A model generated the notes under the pieces. That model was not told the origin of the DNA. It saw only the letters and a list, made by a program, of their open reading frames with translations, and did not search any database. Below, piece by piece: positions 1 to 6,405 of a stretch of 42,912 bases of DNA. Where the stretch lies: contig DFFV01000103.1 in the NCBI GenBank assembly GCA_002371625.1, positions 1-42,912 on the forward strand, written 5' to 3'. Numbering within the stretch: the stretch's first letter is position 1; each line of letters begins with the position of its first letter. Origin of the DNA: Ruminococcus sp. UBA3767 (GTDB lineage: Bacteria; Bacillota; Clostridia; Oscillospirales; Ruminococcaceae). The translations under genes were made by a program, and so were the position numbers.

Positions 1-72
1 GCGGTAACTGGATTTGAACCGGTGACACCCTGGGTATGAACCAAGTGCTCTAGCCAACTGAGCTATACCGCC
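1..72 (-). tRNA. tRNA-Met (CAT anticodon), 3' end cut by window edge
   Basis: On the minus strand the cloverleaf can be written out: acceptor arm GGCGGTA, D arm GCTC/GAGC, anticodon stem CTTGG/CCAGG around the loop TTCATAC, and a T arm with loop TTCAAAT (one mismatch in the stem). The anticodon is CAT. The last acceptor base and the discriminator lie just left of position 1, so the gene is complete except for that edge. CAT could also be a lysidine-modified tRNA-Ile2; elongator Met is preferred here but not proven. The 5' end of the acceptor is not that of a typical initiator tRNA. Confidence 0.9.
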
Positions 73-95
73 TTATTTCCCGTAGCGACTATATT

Positions 96-124
96 ATTAT
101 ACACTAAGCCCAAAGGTTTGTCAA
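96..124 (-). promoter_or_regulatory. Promoter of the tRNA-Met gene
   Basis: Read on the minus strand: -35 TTGACA (119-124), 17-base spacer, -10 TATAAT (96-101). Both hexamers match the sigma-A consensus exactly, as expected for a stable-RNA gene, and transcription would start about 15-20 bases before the tRNA. Confidence 0.85.
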
Positions 125-196
125 GCATTTTTTCAAAAAATCTCAATTTTTATAATTTAGTCACAAAGTCTGTTATTTCCCGTTCCGGCAAAGCTC

Positions 197-225
197 TTGA
201 TTTGTACTGTAAAATGTGATATATT
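197..225 (+). promoter_or_regulatory. Promoter of the surface protein/hydrolase unit
   Basis: -35 TTGATT (197-202), 17-base spacer, extended -10 TGATATATT (hexamer 220-225). It lies 47 bases before the ATG at 272 and is the only good promoter before the genes at 272, 915 and 1720. Confidence 0.65.
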
Positions 226-271
226 TTGATTGAATAACATTTGCAGATAACGCAAGAGAGGTATTACCTGA

Positions 272-925
272 ATGAAAAAGCTTTTGATCGTTCTTGTACT
301 GTTATTTATAATTCCTGTACAAAATGTATATGCTGCAAGGCAAGACGCGCAAAACATAATACTTGATATAAGTAACATTCCTGATAATGCATCATATATT
401 GATATTCTTACAAACATTGAAGATGAAAAATATACCGATTTTGACAAAGAATATATGAGGGCTTATAGCTTTGACGCTAAGGAATTATCTCAATATGATA
501 AAAACGGTCTCGTTAGTTACTCTTGCCACTACAAAGATAAAGGAGTAAAGGTAGATATTAGTATTAAAGAAGGAAGAATAACATTCACTGACCATAAAAC
601 TACAGTAGAATTATTTAAAAATCATAATGAATTGAAAATTGCTGTACTTAATAAAAATGGTCAGATCATTCAAGTATCTGATACTATAAAAATCAACGAT
701 AATGATGATAAGATCTATCTTGCCGGAGATATAAAATATAACGTTGGTGAAAACGAGATCGACCCGGATATGTTTGATAACAGCACGAACGATCTTGGTT
801 TGTTAGCTGCCTACCTGCCATATATATGGGTTGTACCGCTTTTGATAGCAGTGATCGTTATTCTTATCATTATAAGGATCAAAAGAAAAAAAGCCAAACT
901 TAAGGAGGACATCCATGAACATTAA
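272..925 (+). CDS. Secreted, C-terminally membrane-anchored protein, function unknown
   Basis: 217 residues. I do not recognise a family. Residues 1-21 form a signal peptide (two lysines, a Leu/Ile/Val core, ending VYAA), followed by an acidic, Asp/Asn/Lys-rich domain that should lie outside the membrane, and one strong hydrophobic helix at about residues 178-200 followed by a basic tail (RIKRKKAKLK). The topology is therefore type I: domain outside, short tail inside. The start is set by AGAGAGG about 10 bases upstream. The last 11 bases overlap the start of the hydrolase gene, so the two are translationally coupled. The coding region before about 780 is visibly more AT-rich than the genes that follow, which may mean a different origin. 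Confidence 0.8.
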   Translation: MKKLLIVLVLLFIIPVQNVYAARQDAQNIILDISNIPDNASYIDILTNIEDEKYTDFDKEYMRAYSFDAKELSQYDKNGLVSYSCHYKDKGVKVDISIKEGRITFTDHKTTVELFKNHNELKIAVLNKNGQIIQVSDTIKINDNDDKIYLAGDIKYNVGENEIDPDMFDNSTNDLGLLAAYLPYIWVVPLLIAVIVILIIIRIKRKKAKLKEDIHEH

Positions 926-1718
926 AACCTCTTGTGTCACCACGCACGGATCAACTGTGAACTACTTTTGTTTCGGCAGCGGAAAAACGCCGATGGTCAT
1001 GCTGCCGGGTATATCGACAAAGGATCTTATGCCGCTGGCAAGTGCGGTAAAGGCGGCATTTGCTGAATTTGAAGAGTTTTTTGAGATATATGTTTTTGAG
1101 CGTCCCGATCCCCTGCCAAGCGGCTGCACGATAGCATCAATAGCAGAAGCAACGGGACAGGCTATGGACGAACTCGGGCTGAGAGATGCCTGTATCTACG
1201 GTGTTTCAACAGGCGGAATGATAGCGCAGGAGCTTGCCTTTCAGCGCCGTGACCTTGTAAAGTGCATTGCATTTTTCTCAACGGGGCTAAATGTCACCGG
1301 CGAGGCTGCAAAGGCACTCAAAGGCTCGGCGGAGCTTGCGGCAAAGGGCGAAACAAAAGAGCTTGCAAAGCAATTCGGACAGCTGGTCTACACGCCGGAT
1401 TTCTACGAAAAATACGAGCAGGCTATCATTGACGCATTTTCGGGCGGTACAGCCAAGGAAACAGACAGGTTCATTCAGCTCAGCAGTGCTGTGCTCGGAT
1501 TTGAAGGCAAAGGACTGCCCGAGGGCGTGTATATACCTTCGGTAGTGGTTTGCGGGCGTGAGGACAGGATATTCTCAACAACGCAGGCACAGGAGCTTGC
1601 ACAGGCTTTCGGCAGCGAGCCGGTGATCTACGACGGGTACGGGCACGCAGTTTACGACGAGCTTGCGCAGGCAAAGCTGAACGCACTTGAGCTTTTCAGG
1701 AAACACTGCGGAGGATAA
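915..1718 (+). CDS. Alpha/beta-hydrolase fold protein
   Basis: 267 residues, the usual length for a single-domain alpha/beta hydrolase. The nucleophile elbow GVSTGG puts the catalytic serine at 98; the acid is probably Asp217 (in VCGREDRIF, the position where family members have G-x-x-D) and the base His244 (in GYGHAVYDE). There is no signal peptide, so the enzyme is cytosolic. Substrate cannot be read from sequence: esterases, lipases and peptidases share this layout. A strong AAGGAGGA lies about six bases before the ATG, inside the end of the upstream gene. The DUF1653 gene starts one base after its stop, so these two are almost certainly made from one message. Confidence 0.88.
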   Translation: MNIKTSCVTTHGSTVNYFCFGSGKTPMVMLPGISTKDLMPLASAVKAAFAEFEEFFEIYVFERPDPLPSGCTIASIAEATGQAMDELGLRDACIYGVSTGGMIAQELAFQRRDLVKCIAFFSTGLNVTGEAAKALKGSAELAAKGETKELAKQFGQLVYTPDFYEKYEQAIIDAFSGGTAKETDRFIQLSSAVLGFEGKGLPEGVYIPSVVVCGREDRIFSTTQAQELAQAFGSEPVIYDGYGHAVYDELAQAKLNALELFRKHCGG

Positions 1719-1719
1719 A

Positions 1720-1932
1720 ATGGAAATAAAAACGGGGAAATACAGACACTTCAAGGGAAACATGTACGAGGTGATCGCAATAGCAAAGCACTCGGAAACG
1801 CTTGAGGAAATGGTGGTTTACCGTGCACTTTACGGGCAGGGCGATGTTTGGGTGCGCCCTGCGGCGATGTGGAATGAAACGGTAGAGCGTGACGGAAAGA
1901 CTTTCAGGCGGTTTGAATATATAGGGCAATGA
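1720..1932 (+). CDS. DUF1653-family small protein
   Basis: 70 residues. The family is recognised from GKYRHFKGNMYEVI, the AKHSETLEEMVVYRALYG segment and a later DVWVRP, which are the invariant parts of DUF1653 proteins. They are small, soluble, of unknown biochemical role, and are often found next to unrelated enzymes. An earlier in-frame ATG at 1687 exists, but the start at 1720 begins exactly at the conserved MEIKTGKYRHF and has GGAGG 5-6 bases upstream, overlapping the hydrolase stop. No terminator follows before spoIIID. Confidence 0.88.
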   Translation: MEIKTGKYRHFKGNMYEVIAIAKHSETLEEMVVYRALYGQGDVWVRPAAMWNETVERDGKTFRRFEYIGQ

Positions 1933-1965
1933 GCAGACGGATAAACAAGGCAAACATCTTTTAAA

Positions 1966-2041
1966 CGGTGTAATATCTCACTTTAAGGCGCATATATTTT
2001 AATACACCAAATTGTATTGGAGTGAGATATATGCAACACCG
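1966..2041 (+). repeat. Inverted repeat enclosing the spoIIID ribosome site and start codon
   Basis: Perfect 10-base arms ATATCTCACT (1973-1982) and AGTGAGATAT (2021-2030), extended after an internal gap by CGGTG (1966-1970) and CACCG (2037-2041). The right arm runs from the ribosome site to the base before the ATG at 2031, and the outer arm lies within the first codons. Inside the loop AATACA (2001-2006) can pair with TGTATT (2013-2018). A transcript starting upstream of 1966 would bury the ribosome site and start codon. Confidence 0.7.
1970..1998 (+). promoter_or_regulatory. Possible sporulation (sigma-E-like) promoter of spoIIID
   Basis: GTAATATC (1970-1977) and CATATATT (1991-1998) are spaced 13 bases apart. 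They resemble the -35 (ATATT) and -10 (CATACAAT-like) elements of sigma-E promoters, which drive spoIIID in Bacillus. The match is partial and no sigma-A promoter is visible here. Confidence 0.35.
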
Positions 2042-2312
2042 TGAAAATGAACGGTGCATACAGCTTGCGGAATATATGATATCCCGCAGAGCGACCGTTC
2101 GGGGAACAGCCACAGTTTTCGGCATCAGCAAGTCAACAGTACACAAGGACCTTACGGAAAAGCTGAAAACCGCATCGCCTGCGCTGTTTTCACAGGTCAA
2201 GGAGATCTTAGAGGAAAACAAACGAGAAAGACATATAAGAGGCGGACTTGCAACAAAACACAAATACGAGGACCGTCAAAAGCTGCTCAGCGGTGTTGCA
2301 AAACGCCGTTAA
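2031..2312 (+). CDS. spoIIID: Sporulation transcription factor SpoIIID
   Basis: 93 residues, close to the 93 of Bacillus subtilis SpoIIID. The helix-turn-helix is at about 22-41, containing FGISKSTVHKDLTE, nearly identical to the Bacillus recognition helix; VKEILEENKRERHIRGG and ATKHKY follow as in the family. SpoIIID is a mother-cell DNA-binding regulator acting between sigma-E and sigma-K. A GTG at 2022 is in frame, but GGAG at 2019-2022 is correctly spaced only for the ATG at 2031. The ribosome site and start lie inside the inverted repeat at 1966-2041. Presence of the gene marks a spore-forming lineage but does not prove that this strain sporulates. Confidence 0.93.
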   Translation: MQHRENERCIQLAEYMISRRATVRGTATVFGISKSTVHKDLTEKLKTASPALFSQVKEILEENKRERHIRGGLATKHKYEDRQKLLSGVAKRR

Positions 2313-2319
2313 ACCACGT

Positions 2320-2347
2320 CGGAGAGCTAAATTGCTCTCCGTTTTTG
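2320..2347 (+). terminator. Terminator after spoIIID
   Basis: CGGAGAGC / GCTCTCCG stem with a six-base loop (2320-2341), followed by TTTTTG. This separates spoIIID from nrdR. The sequence from 2348 to the promoter at 2503 holds nothing else I can identify. Confidence 0.85.
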
Positions 2348-2502
2348 TTTGCCCCGGCTTCAAAGGGGAATTTTTGTACAGTTTATTTTTGCTCCGAAAG
2401 ATGCTTATCACAGATTTTGCGCAACTGCGCTGTTTTGGTGCGGTTATTCCTGCGCAGAGGACAAAAAATTTGAATTAAAGAGAATTTTTTTGTACAAATG
2501 GC

Positions 2503-2531
2503 TTGCATTTTTGAAAAAGCTGTGTTATAAT
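2503..2531 (+). promoter_or_regulatory. Promoter of nrdR
   Basis: -35 TTGCAT (2503-2508), 17-base spacer, -10 TATAAT (2526-2531) with an extended TGT just before it. It is 43 bases upstream of the nrdR ATG. I see no convincing NrdR-box pair here. Confidence 0.8.
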
Positions 2532-2574
2532 AATGTCGGCAAAGTGTGAACACAAGTAGATAGGAGTTAAAAAT

Positions 2575-3027
2575 ATGAAATGTCCGTTTTGTGGTTATGA
2601 AGACACTAAGGTCATCGATTCACGCCCGAGCGAGGGTAAAAAGAGAAGAAGAAGAGAGTGCACCAACTGCGGAAAGCGCTTTACTACATACGAGGTAGTT
2701 GAAAAGCCGATGCTCATGGTCTATAAAAAGGACGGCTCGTTTGAGCCTTTTGACAGGAGCAAGCTGATAAAGGGTATGCAGACAGCTATCAAAAAGCGTC
2801 CCGTAAGCGTTGAGCAGGTAACTGCGCTGGTGGACAACATCGAAAATACATACGCCAACAAGATGCAGACAGAGACGACCACGAGCGAGATAGGCGATAT
2901 GGTGCTGCACGGGCTGAAAAAGCTCGACCATGTAGCTTATGTAAGATTCGCTTCGGTCTATAAGGACTTTAACGACGTTGATTCGTTTATCCAGATCATT
3001 TCCGAGCTGGATACGAACAGCAAATAA
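2575..3027 (+). CDS. nrdR: Transcriptional repressor NrdR
   Basis: 150 residues, the standard NrdR length. An N-terminal zinc ribbon has Cys3, Cys6, Cys29 and Cys32, with RRRRECTNCGKRFTTYE between and after them; an ATP-cone domain follows from about residue 46 (VYKKDGSFEPFDRSKL). NrdR senses ATP/dATP through the cone and represses ribonucleotide reductase operons. No nrd gene lies in this window, so its targets are elsewhere. The loop between the zinc pairs is about two residues shorter than in E. coli NrdR. It has its own promoter and terminator and is therefore monocistronic. Confidence 0.97.
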   Translation: MKCPFCGYEDTKVIDSRPSEGKKRRRRECTNCGKRFTTYEVVEKPMLMVYKKDGSFEPFDRSKLIKGMQTAIKKRPVSVEQVTALVDNIENTYANKMQTETTTSEIGDMVLHGLKKLDHVAYVRFASVYKDFNDVDSFIQIISELDTNSK

Positions 3028-3067
3028 CTGTGCCGTCAACTGCTTTTATCATTATATTATTTGCAGG

Positions 3068-3101
3068 AAAACACCAAAGAGCAATTCTGCGGTGTTTTTT
3101 T
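3068..3101 (+). terminator. Terminator after nrdR
   Basis: AAAACACC (3068-3075) pairs with GGTGTTTT (3091-3098) over a 15-base loop, and the run of T continues to 3101. Confidence 0.75.
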
Positions 3102-3111
3102 GCATTTTCGC

Positions 3112-3140
3112 TTGATTTTCTGCAAAGGCTGTGATATAAT
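3112..3140 (+). promoter_or_regulatory. Promoter of the Gln-rich-tail membrane protein
   Basis: -35 TTGATT (3112-3117), 17-base spacer, extended -10 TGATATAAT (hexamer 3135-3140). The ATG at 3188 is 47 bases downstream. Confidence 0.8.
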
Positions 3141-3187
3141 CATTATGGCTGTGTTGAGCCGCAAAAAATATATAGGGGGAATTGAAT

Positions 3188-4705
3188 ATGAGACCGGCTG
3201 TAAGTTATAAGCCGTCAAACACCTTTTCATTCGTTGGATTCATTCTGATGTTTATCTCGATGCTGATAACAGGTGCGCTGCTTTCGTGGCTGTATGTCAT
3301 TCTTCAGGCAGTTATACCGCTTATCTATCTGTGCATACTCATCACTATCGGATTCGGTGCTGCGATAGGCGGCATAGGTGTTATTTTTGTGAAAATTTAT
3401 AAGATACGTCATCCGATGATGGCGGTAGCAGCTACGCTGATAGCTATGCTGTTCGTTTATCTTTTCCACTGGTGCGTTTATGTTGCAAGGGACTATGACA
3501 AGAACATTTACGACTACCTGAAAAAGCAGAACGCAACAGAGTATTACCTCGGACTGAGCAATACCGAGATGGAGCAGTACGGCTTTTACGACGTAAACGC
3601 CGACGAGCTTATCAAGTACTTCAAGACCGACAGGGTAAAGACTCTCAGCTTCACTACTCAGGAAAAGAACCATTTTACTTCAAAGCAGAAATCCGATTAT
3701 GACAAGAACGTTACTATCTGGGAGTTCTATGATTACGACAAGACGATAGGAACTTCCGACAGTGAGATAAAGGATTCCATCAAAGCGATGAAGGGCAGGA
3801 CTGCTTACGATTACTACATAAATTACAGAAAGCAGCCTGTACACAACATAGGTTACCTTCTGGTACACCCCGGCGATCTCTGGGAGGACATCAGGAACAT
3901 CAATGCAGTCGGCAGGTGGACAATGGGTTCGGCAAGGCACTCCTTCTCAAGCAGCTCATCAAGGACCGGCAACAGCTCAAATGTCAACGGCATTTTCCTG
4001 TGGCTCACCTGGATAGGTGAGATGCTGGCTATGTTCCTGCCTGCGATATTTATTGTAAAGAGCAAGGCTTCTTCACCGTTTATCGAGAAGGACAACGACT
4101 GGGCTGTCACAGACAAGCCTCAGCTTTCATTCAAGTTCGTTGACCCGTTCCCGGGCAACCCGGCAGGCGAAAAGCAGTTCAAGGCTACGTTTCTGTCCGA
4201 CATTGACAGCCTGTTCACTTTACAGCCGCTGCTCCCGCAGATGGGCGAGATGAACACCTACTACACAGCTAAATACTGCCACAGCAGAGATTACACCGAG
4301 AACTACGTTACCATTTCTCATGTTAAGGTCACAAACGCAAGGAACAACCAGCGTGCGACCTCGAACATCGCTTCGGATATAAGAGTTGATGCTGATTACA
4401 TCGCATCTATGCACGGTATGTTCGGTTTAGCGAAGCCGGCTGCCTGCGGCGGATACAACAGATTTGCACAGCAGGCTCAGCAGCAGAATTATGACCAGGC
4501 CGCTTACCAGCAGGCACAGCCACAGCAGCAGAATTACGACCAGGCTGCTTATCAGCAGGCTCAGCCGCAGCAGCAGGTCAACTACGATCAGCCGCTTTAC
4601 CAGCCTCAGACACCTGCTCAGCAGGCACAGCCGCAGAACAGCGGTGATATGGACGGGATAGACACATCATCTGCTGATCTCAGCTCGCTTGACAACATGA
4701 AATAA
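3188..4705 (+). CDS. Multi-spanning membrane protein with Gln-rich repeat tail, function unknown
   Basis: 505 residues, not recognised. The first 105 residues hold three or four hydrophobic helices; a soluble region rich in Asp, Tyr and Lys follows to about residue 265, then one or two further helices (containing LTWIGEMLAMFLPAIF), then a second soluble domain. The end is a low-complexity tail: two exact 15-residue units beginning QQNYDQAAYQQ, then degenerate copies, ending in a Ser/Asp-rich stretch. A TTG at 3182 is in frame, but GGGGGA at 3175-3180 fits the ATG at 3188. It stands alone between its own promoter and terminator. Such Tyr/Gln/Pro tails are usually disordered and may mediate assembly; that is inference. 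Confidence 0.8.
   Translation: MRPAVSYKPSNTFSFVGFILMFISMLITGALLSWLYVILQAVIPLIYLCILITIGFGAAIGGIGVIFVKIYKIRHPMMAVAATLIAMLFVYLFHWCVYVARDYDKNIYDYLKKQNATEYYLGLSNTEMEQYGFYDVNADELIKYFKTDRVKTLSFTTQEKNHFTSKQKSDYDKNVTIWEFYDYDKTIGTSDSEIKDSIKAMKGRTAYDYYINYRKQPVHNIGYLLVHPGDLWEDIRNINAVGRWTMGSARHSFSSSSSRTGNSSNVNGIFLWLTWIGEMLAMFLPAIFIVKSKASSPFIEKDNDWAVTDKPQLSFKFVDPFPGNPAGEKQFKATFLSDIDSLFTLQPLLPQMGEMNTYYTAKYCHSRDYTENYVTISHVKVTNARNNQRATSNIASDIRVDADYIASMHGMFGLAKPAACGGYNRFAQQAQQQNYDQAAYQQAQPQQQNYDQAAYQQAQPQQQVNYDQPLYQPQTPAQQAQPQNSGDMDGIDTSSADLSSLDNMK
4481..4620 (+). repeat. 45-base in-frame tandem repeat encoding the Gln-rich tail
   Basis: Units start at 4481, 4526 and 4571, exactly 45 bases apart, each beginning with two CAG codons; the third is degenerate. 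The first two encode the same 15 residues but differ at several third codon positions, so the repeat is not a very recent duplication. Confidence 0.85.
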
Positions 4706-4717
4706 CGCAGATACATA

Positions 4718-4755
4718 AAAATGCCGCATCTTCAGGGTGCGGCATTTGTTTTTGC
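4718..4755 (+). terminator. Terminator after the Gln-rich-tail gene
   Basis: Nine-base stem AATGCCGCA (4720-4728) / TGCGGCATT (4738-4746), then TGTTTTTG. Confidence 0.88.
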
Positions 4756-4796
4756 AACTGTCCAAAAAACTTCCCCTCAAATCTTTTTGTGTATGC

Positions 4797-4802
4797 TATA
4801 AT
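4797..4802 (+). promoter_or_regulatory. -10 element for the 51-residue gene
   Basis: TATAAT at 4797-4802 in the context TATGC-TATAAT. No good -35 hexamer is found 17 bases upstream, so this is a partial call. Confidence 0.45.
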
Positions 4803-4832
4803 ACAAAAAAAGATGAAACGGGAGGACTTATG

Positions 4833-4988
4833 ATGAACGATCCGAGAACTATGAAAAACACTCGCAGCAACAATGCACAGCGCTCCAACAGCGGATATAT
4901 GCATCTTGCCCCTCGGGGACAGAAGCTCATGGCACTGCTTTCGGCGGCAGGCTGGCTGACGGTGCTTTTCAAGATAGCTATAATCTGA
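4833..4988 (+). CDS. Small basic protein with C-terminal hydrophobic helix
   Basis: 51 residues, not recognised. The first half is polar and basic (Asn, Arg, Ser), and the end is hydrophobic (LMALLSAAGWLTVLFKIAII), so it may be a tail-anchored or membrane-associated peptide. GGAGGA at 4821-4826 precedes two consecutive ATG codons; the second (4833) has the better spacing, the first (4830) would add one Met. It has a -10 element before it and a hairpin terminator after it, which supports a real short gene. Confidence 0.6.
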   Translation: MNDPRTMKNTRSNNAQRSNSGYMHLAPRGQKLMALLSAAGWLTVLFKIAII

Positions 4989-5003
4989 TAAATGTGCGCA
5001 AAA

Positions 5004-5038
5004 AAAGCGTGATGTTAATGTCACGCTTTCGGCTTTTT
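5004..5038 (+). terminator. Terminator after the 51-residue gene
   Basis: AAAGCGTGA (5004-5012) / TCACGCTTT (5021-5029), then CGGCTTTTTG. The stem is shared with the hairpin at 5180-5209. Confidence 0.75.
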
Positions 5039-5057
5039 GCAAATTCTATTGCAAGTG

Positions 5058-5071
5058 ATAAGCTCAACAAA
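5058..5071 (+). repeat. 14-base inverted repeat, left copy
   Basis: ATAAGCTCAACAAA. Its exact reverse complement is at 6256-6269, just before the GH5 start, so the two copies bracket the gene. Beyond the match the flanks align loosely (GAACCGG against GAACAGG). Confidence 0.55.
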
Positions 5072-5079
5072 AAGTCGAA

Positions 5080-5135
5080 CCGGACAAAACTCCTGCCGCC
5101 ACGATCAGGGGGCTTTCCGGTCGCCCCCTAAGACC
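5080..5135. other. Short GC-rich hairpin in the gap between convergent genes
   Basis: The stretch 5039-5179 has no open frame that I can support. It contains a perfect seven-base stem AGGGGGC / GCCCCCT with a nine-base loop near 5107-5130, then a C-rich segment. It may be a repeat family or a relic; nothing in it identifies a function. Confidence 0.35.
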
Positions 5136-5179
5136 CCTTCGGTCACAACACCATTGATATCACAATTTATCGAAAGTCA

Positions 5180-5209
5180 AAAAAGCGTGACGTAACTGTC
5201 ACGCTTTTT
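5180..5209 (-). terminator. Terminator of the GH5 gene, usable in both directions
   Basis: Perfect 12-base stem AAAAAGCGTGAC / GTCACGCTTTTT with a six-base loop. On the minus strand it lies four bases after the GH5 stop and ends in a T run; on the plus strand it also ends in T. Confidence 0.88.
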
Positions 5210-5212
5210 ATA

Positions 5213-6235
5213 TCACATATACTTTATAAGCTCGTCGATAACTCCTGCGATATGCTCATCGCTGAGGCCGTAGTCCATTTCCTTATAGCTCCACGCTGCT
5301 CTGCCGAAGCCGTAGGCTTCAAACGCTTCGCTGATATCCTTATACCACGCAAGTGTATCCTGCGGATCGGCAAGGTTTATTACGCCATACTCTCCGCAGT
5401 AAACGGGCACGTCCCTTTCCTTGCTGATGCGCTCAGCCTCTGCGAACCTGTCCTTGAAATACTGTGCGCAGAGCTTATCAACGGAGATATGATCGAAATC
5501 ACACAGCCCGTCAAGTCCGATCTCACTGCACTTTTTGCGGATATCCTCAATAGGAGTACTATATGCAAGTCTCATATCGCTCGGCATTTTATCCACCCAA
5601 TATGCGCCCTGATGCGTGAACACGAGCGGATCGTAGCAATGGAAGGTATAAACGATATTCTCGTCGGCAGGTGCGGCAAGGTCTTTCATTGCGTCAAGGG
5701 AATTGTTCCAATAGCTGCCGATGATAATGCGGATATCCTTGCTGTACTTTCTTATGACACTGACTGCCTGCTGTGAGATACGGTTCCACTCATCTATATA
5801 GTCCTTGTCGGTGACCTCATTGAGCAGCTCAAATGCAAGTCTGTCGGCATATTTTACATATCTTTTGGAAAACTCCTCCCACAGATCATAAAACGACTGC
5901 TGGAGCTTTTCATCGCTGAAGAAATTGCTCTCGTTCTCGCCCTTATCAAACGAGAAGCCCTTTGTCTTATGAAGGTCAAGGATCATATTAAGTCCGTATT
6001 TTCCGCACCATTCAACAGCTCTGTCAACATATCCGAAGCCCGACTCGATAAAGCCGTTCTCGTCCTGGAAGATGTTATAGTCAACAGGAACTCTTACATG
6101 GTCAAGTCCCCAGCTGCTGATCTTTGCGATGTCAGGCTCGGTGATGAAATTCTCCAGCCTGTCCTTTGAGTAATCACACTGAGAGAGCCAGCCTCCGAGA
6201 TCTATACCGTGCATATAACCTTCAAACTTTTTCAT
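5213..6235 (-). CDS. Glycoside hydrolase family 5 (cellulase-like), cytosolic
   Basis: 340 residues, a bare GH5 catalytic domain. The family is read from LGGWLSQ at the N-terminus, HVRVPVDY, the acid/base LLNEV (Glu140) and the nucleophile CGEYG (Glu282), with HCYDPL (about 199-204) in between. There is no signal peptide, dockerin or carbohydrate-binding module, so it should act inside the cell, probably on imported beta-glucan or mannan oligosaccharides; the exact linkage is not readable. An ATG at 6241 is only two bases from AGGAGG, while the one at 6235 is eight bases away and gives MKKFEGYMHG, so 6235 is chosen. It is monocistronic. Confidence 0.9.
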   Translation of the reverse strand: MKKFEGYMHGIDLGGWLSQCDYSKDRLENFITEPDIAKISSWGLDHVRVPVDYNIFQDENGFIESGFGYVDRAVEWCGKYGLNMILDLHKTKGFSFDKGENESNFFSDEKLQQSFYDLWEEFSKRYVKYADRLAFELLNEVTDKDYIDEWNRISQQAVSVIRKYSKDIRIIIGSYWNNSLDAMKDLAAPADENIVYTFHCYDPLVFTHQGAYWVDKMPSDMRLAYSTPIEDIRKKCSEIGLDGLCDFDHISVDKLCAQYFKDRFAEAERISKERDVPVYCGEYGVINLADPQDTLAWYKDISEAFEAYGFGRAAWSYKEMDYGLSDEHIAGVIDELIKYM

Positions 6236-6255
6236 AATCATGACCTCCTGTTCAA

Positions 6256-6269
6256 TTTGTTGAGCTTAT
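6256..6269 (-). repeat. 14-base inverted repeat, right copy (GH5 leader)
   Basis: Reverse complement of the copy at 5058-5071. It lies in the GH5 5' leader, directly after a TACAAT that could be the GH5 -10 (minus strand, about 6268-6273). No good -35 is found at 17 bases from that -10. Confidence 0.55.
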
Positions 6270-6349
6270 TGTAACACGTTTGTGCGCCGAATTTATATCA
6301 AAATATTGCACTTTATATCATTTTCATAGCCTTTTTGAAAATATGCCAC

Positions 6350-6386
6350 AAAAAAAACAGAGATCAGTTTTTTAACGTGATCTCTG
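6350..6386 (-). terminator. Terminator of the 39-residue gene
   Basis: Minus strand: CAGAGATCA / TGATCTCTG stem (arms at 6378-6386 and 6358-6366, plus coordinates) followed by an uninterrupted T run. Confidence 0.85.
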
Positions 6387-6405
6387 CTCTTTGTCATATC
6401 GGTCT

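Noticed and set aside
1..72. Prophage or island attachment at the tRNA gene
   Set aside because: Integration normally targets the 3' end of the tRNA, which faces out of the window; no integrase or repeated tRNA end is seen here.
915..1718. Toxin-antitoxin or restriction role for the overlapping genes at 272-1932
   Set aside because: The overlap is ordinary operon coupling and the hydrolase has a full catalytic triad of a metabolic enzyme.
4481..4620. CRISPR-like or non-coding direct repeat
   Set aside because: The 45-base periodicity is in frame and codes for the Gln-rich tail; there are no spacers.
5058..6269. Insertion sequence carrying a GH5 gene
   Set aside because: The flanking 14-base inverted repeats lack a transposase and target-site duplications, so only the repeat itself is reported.
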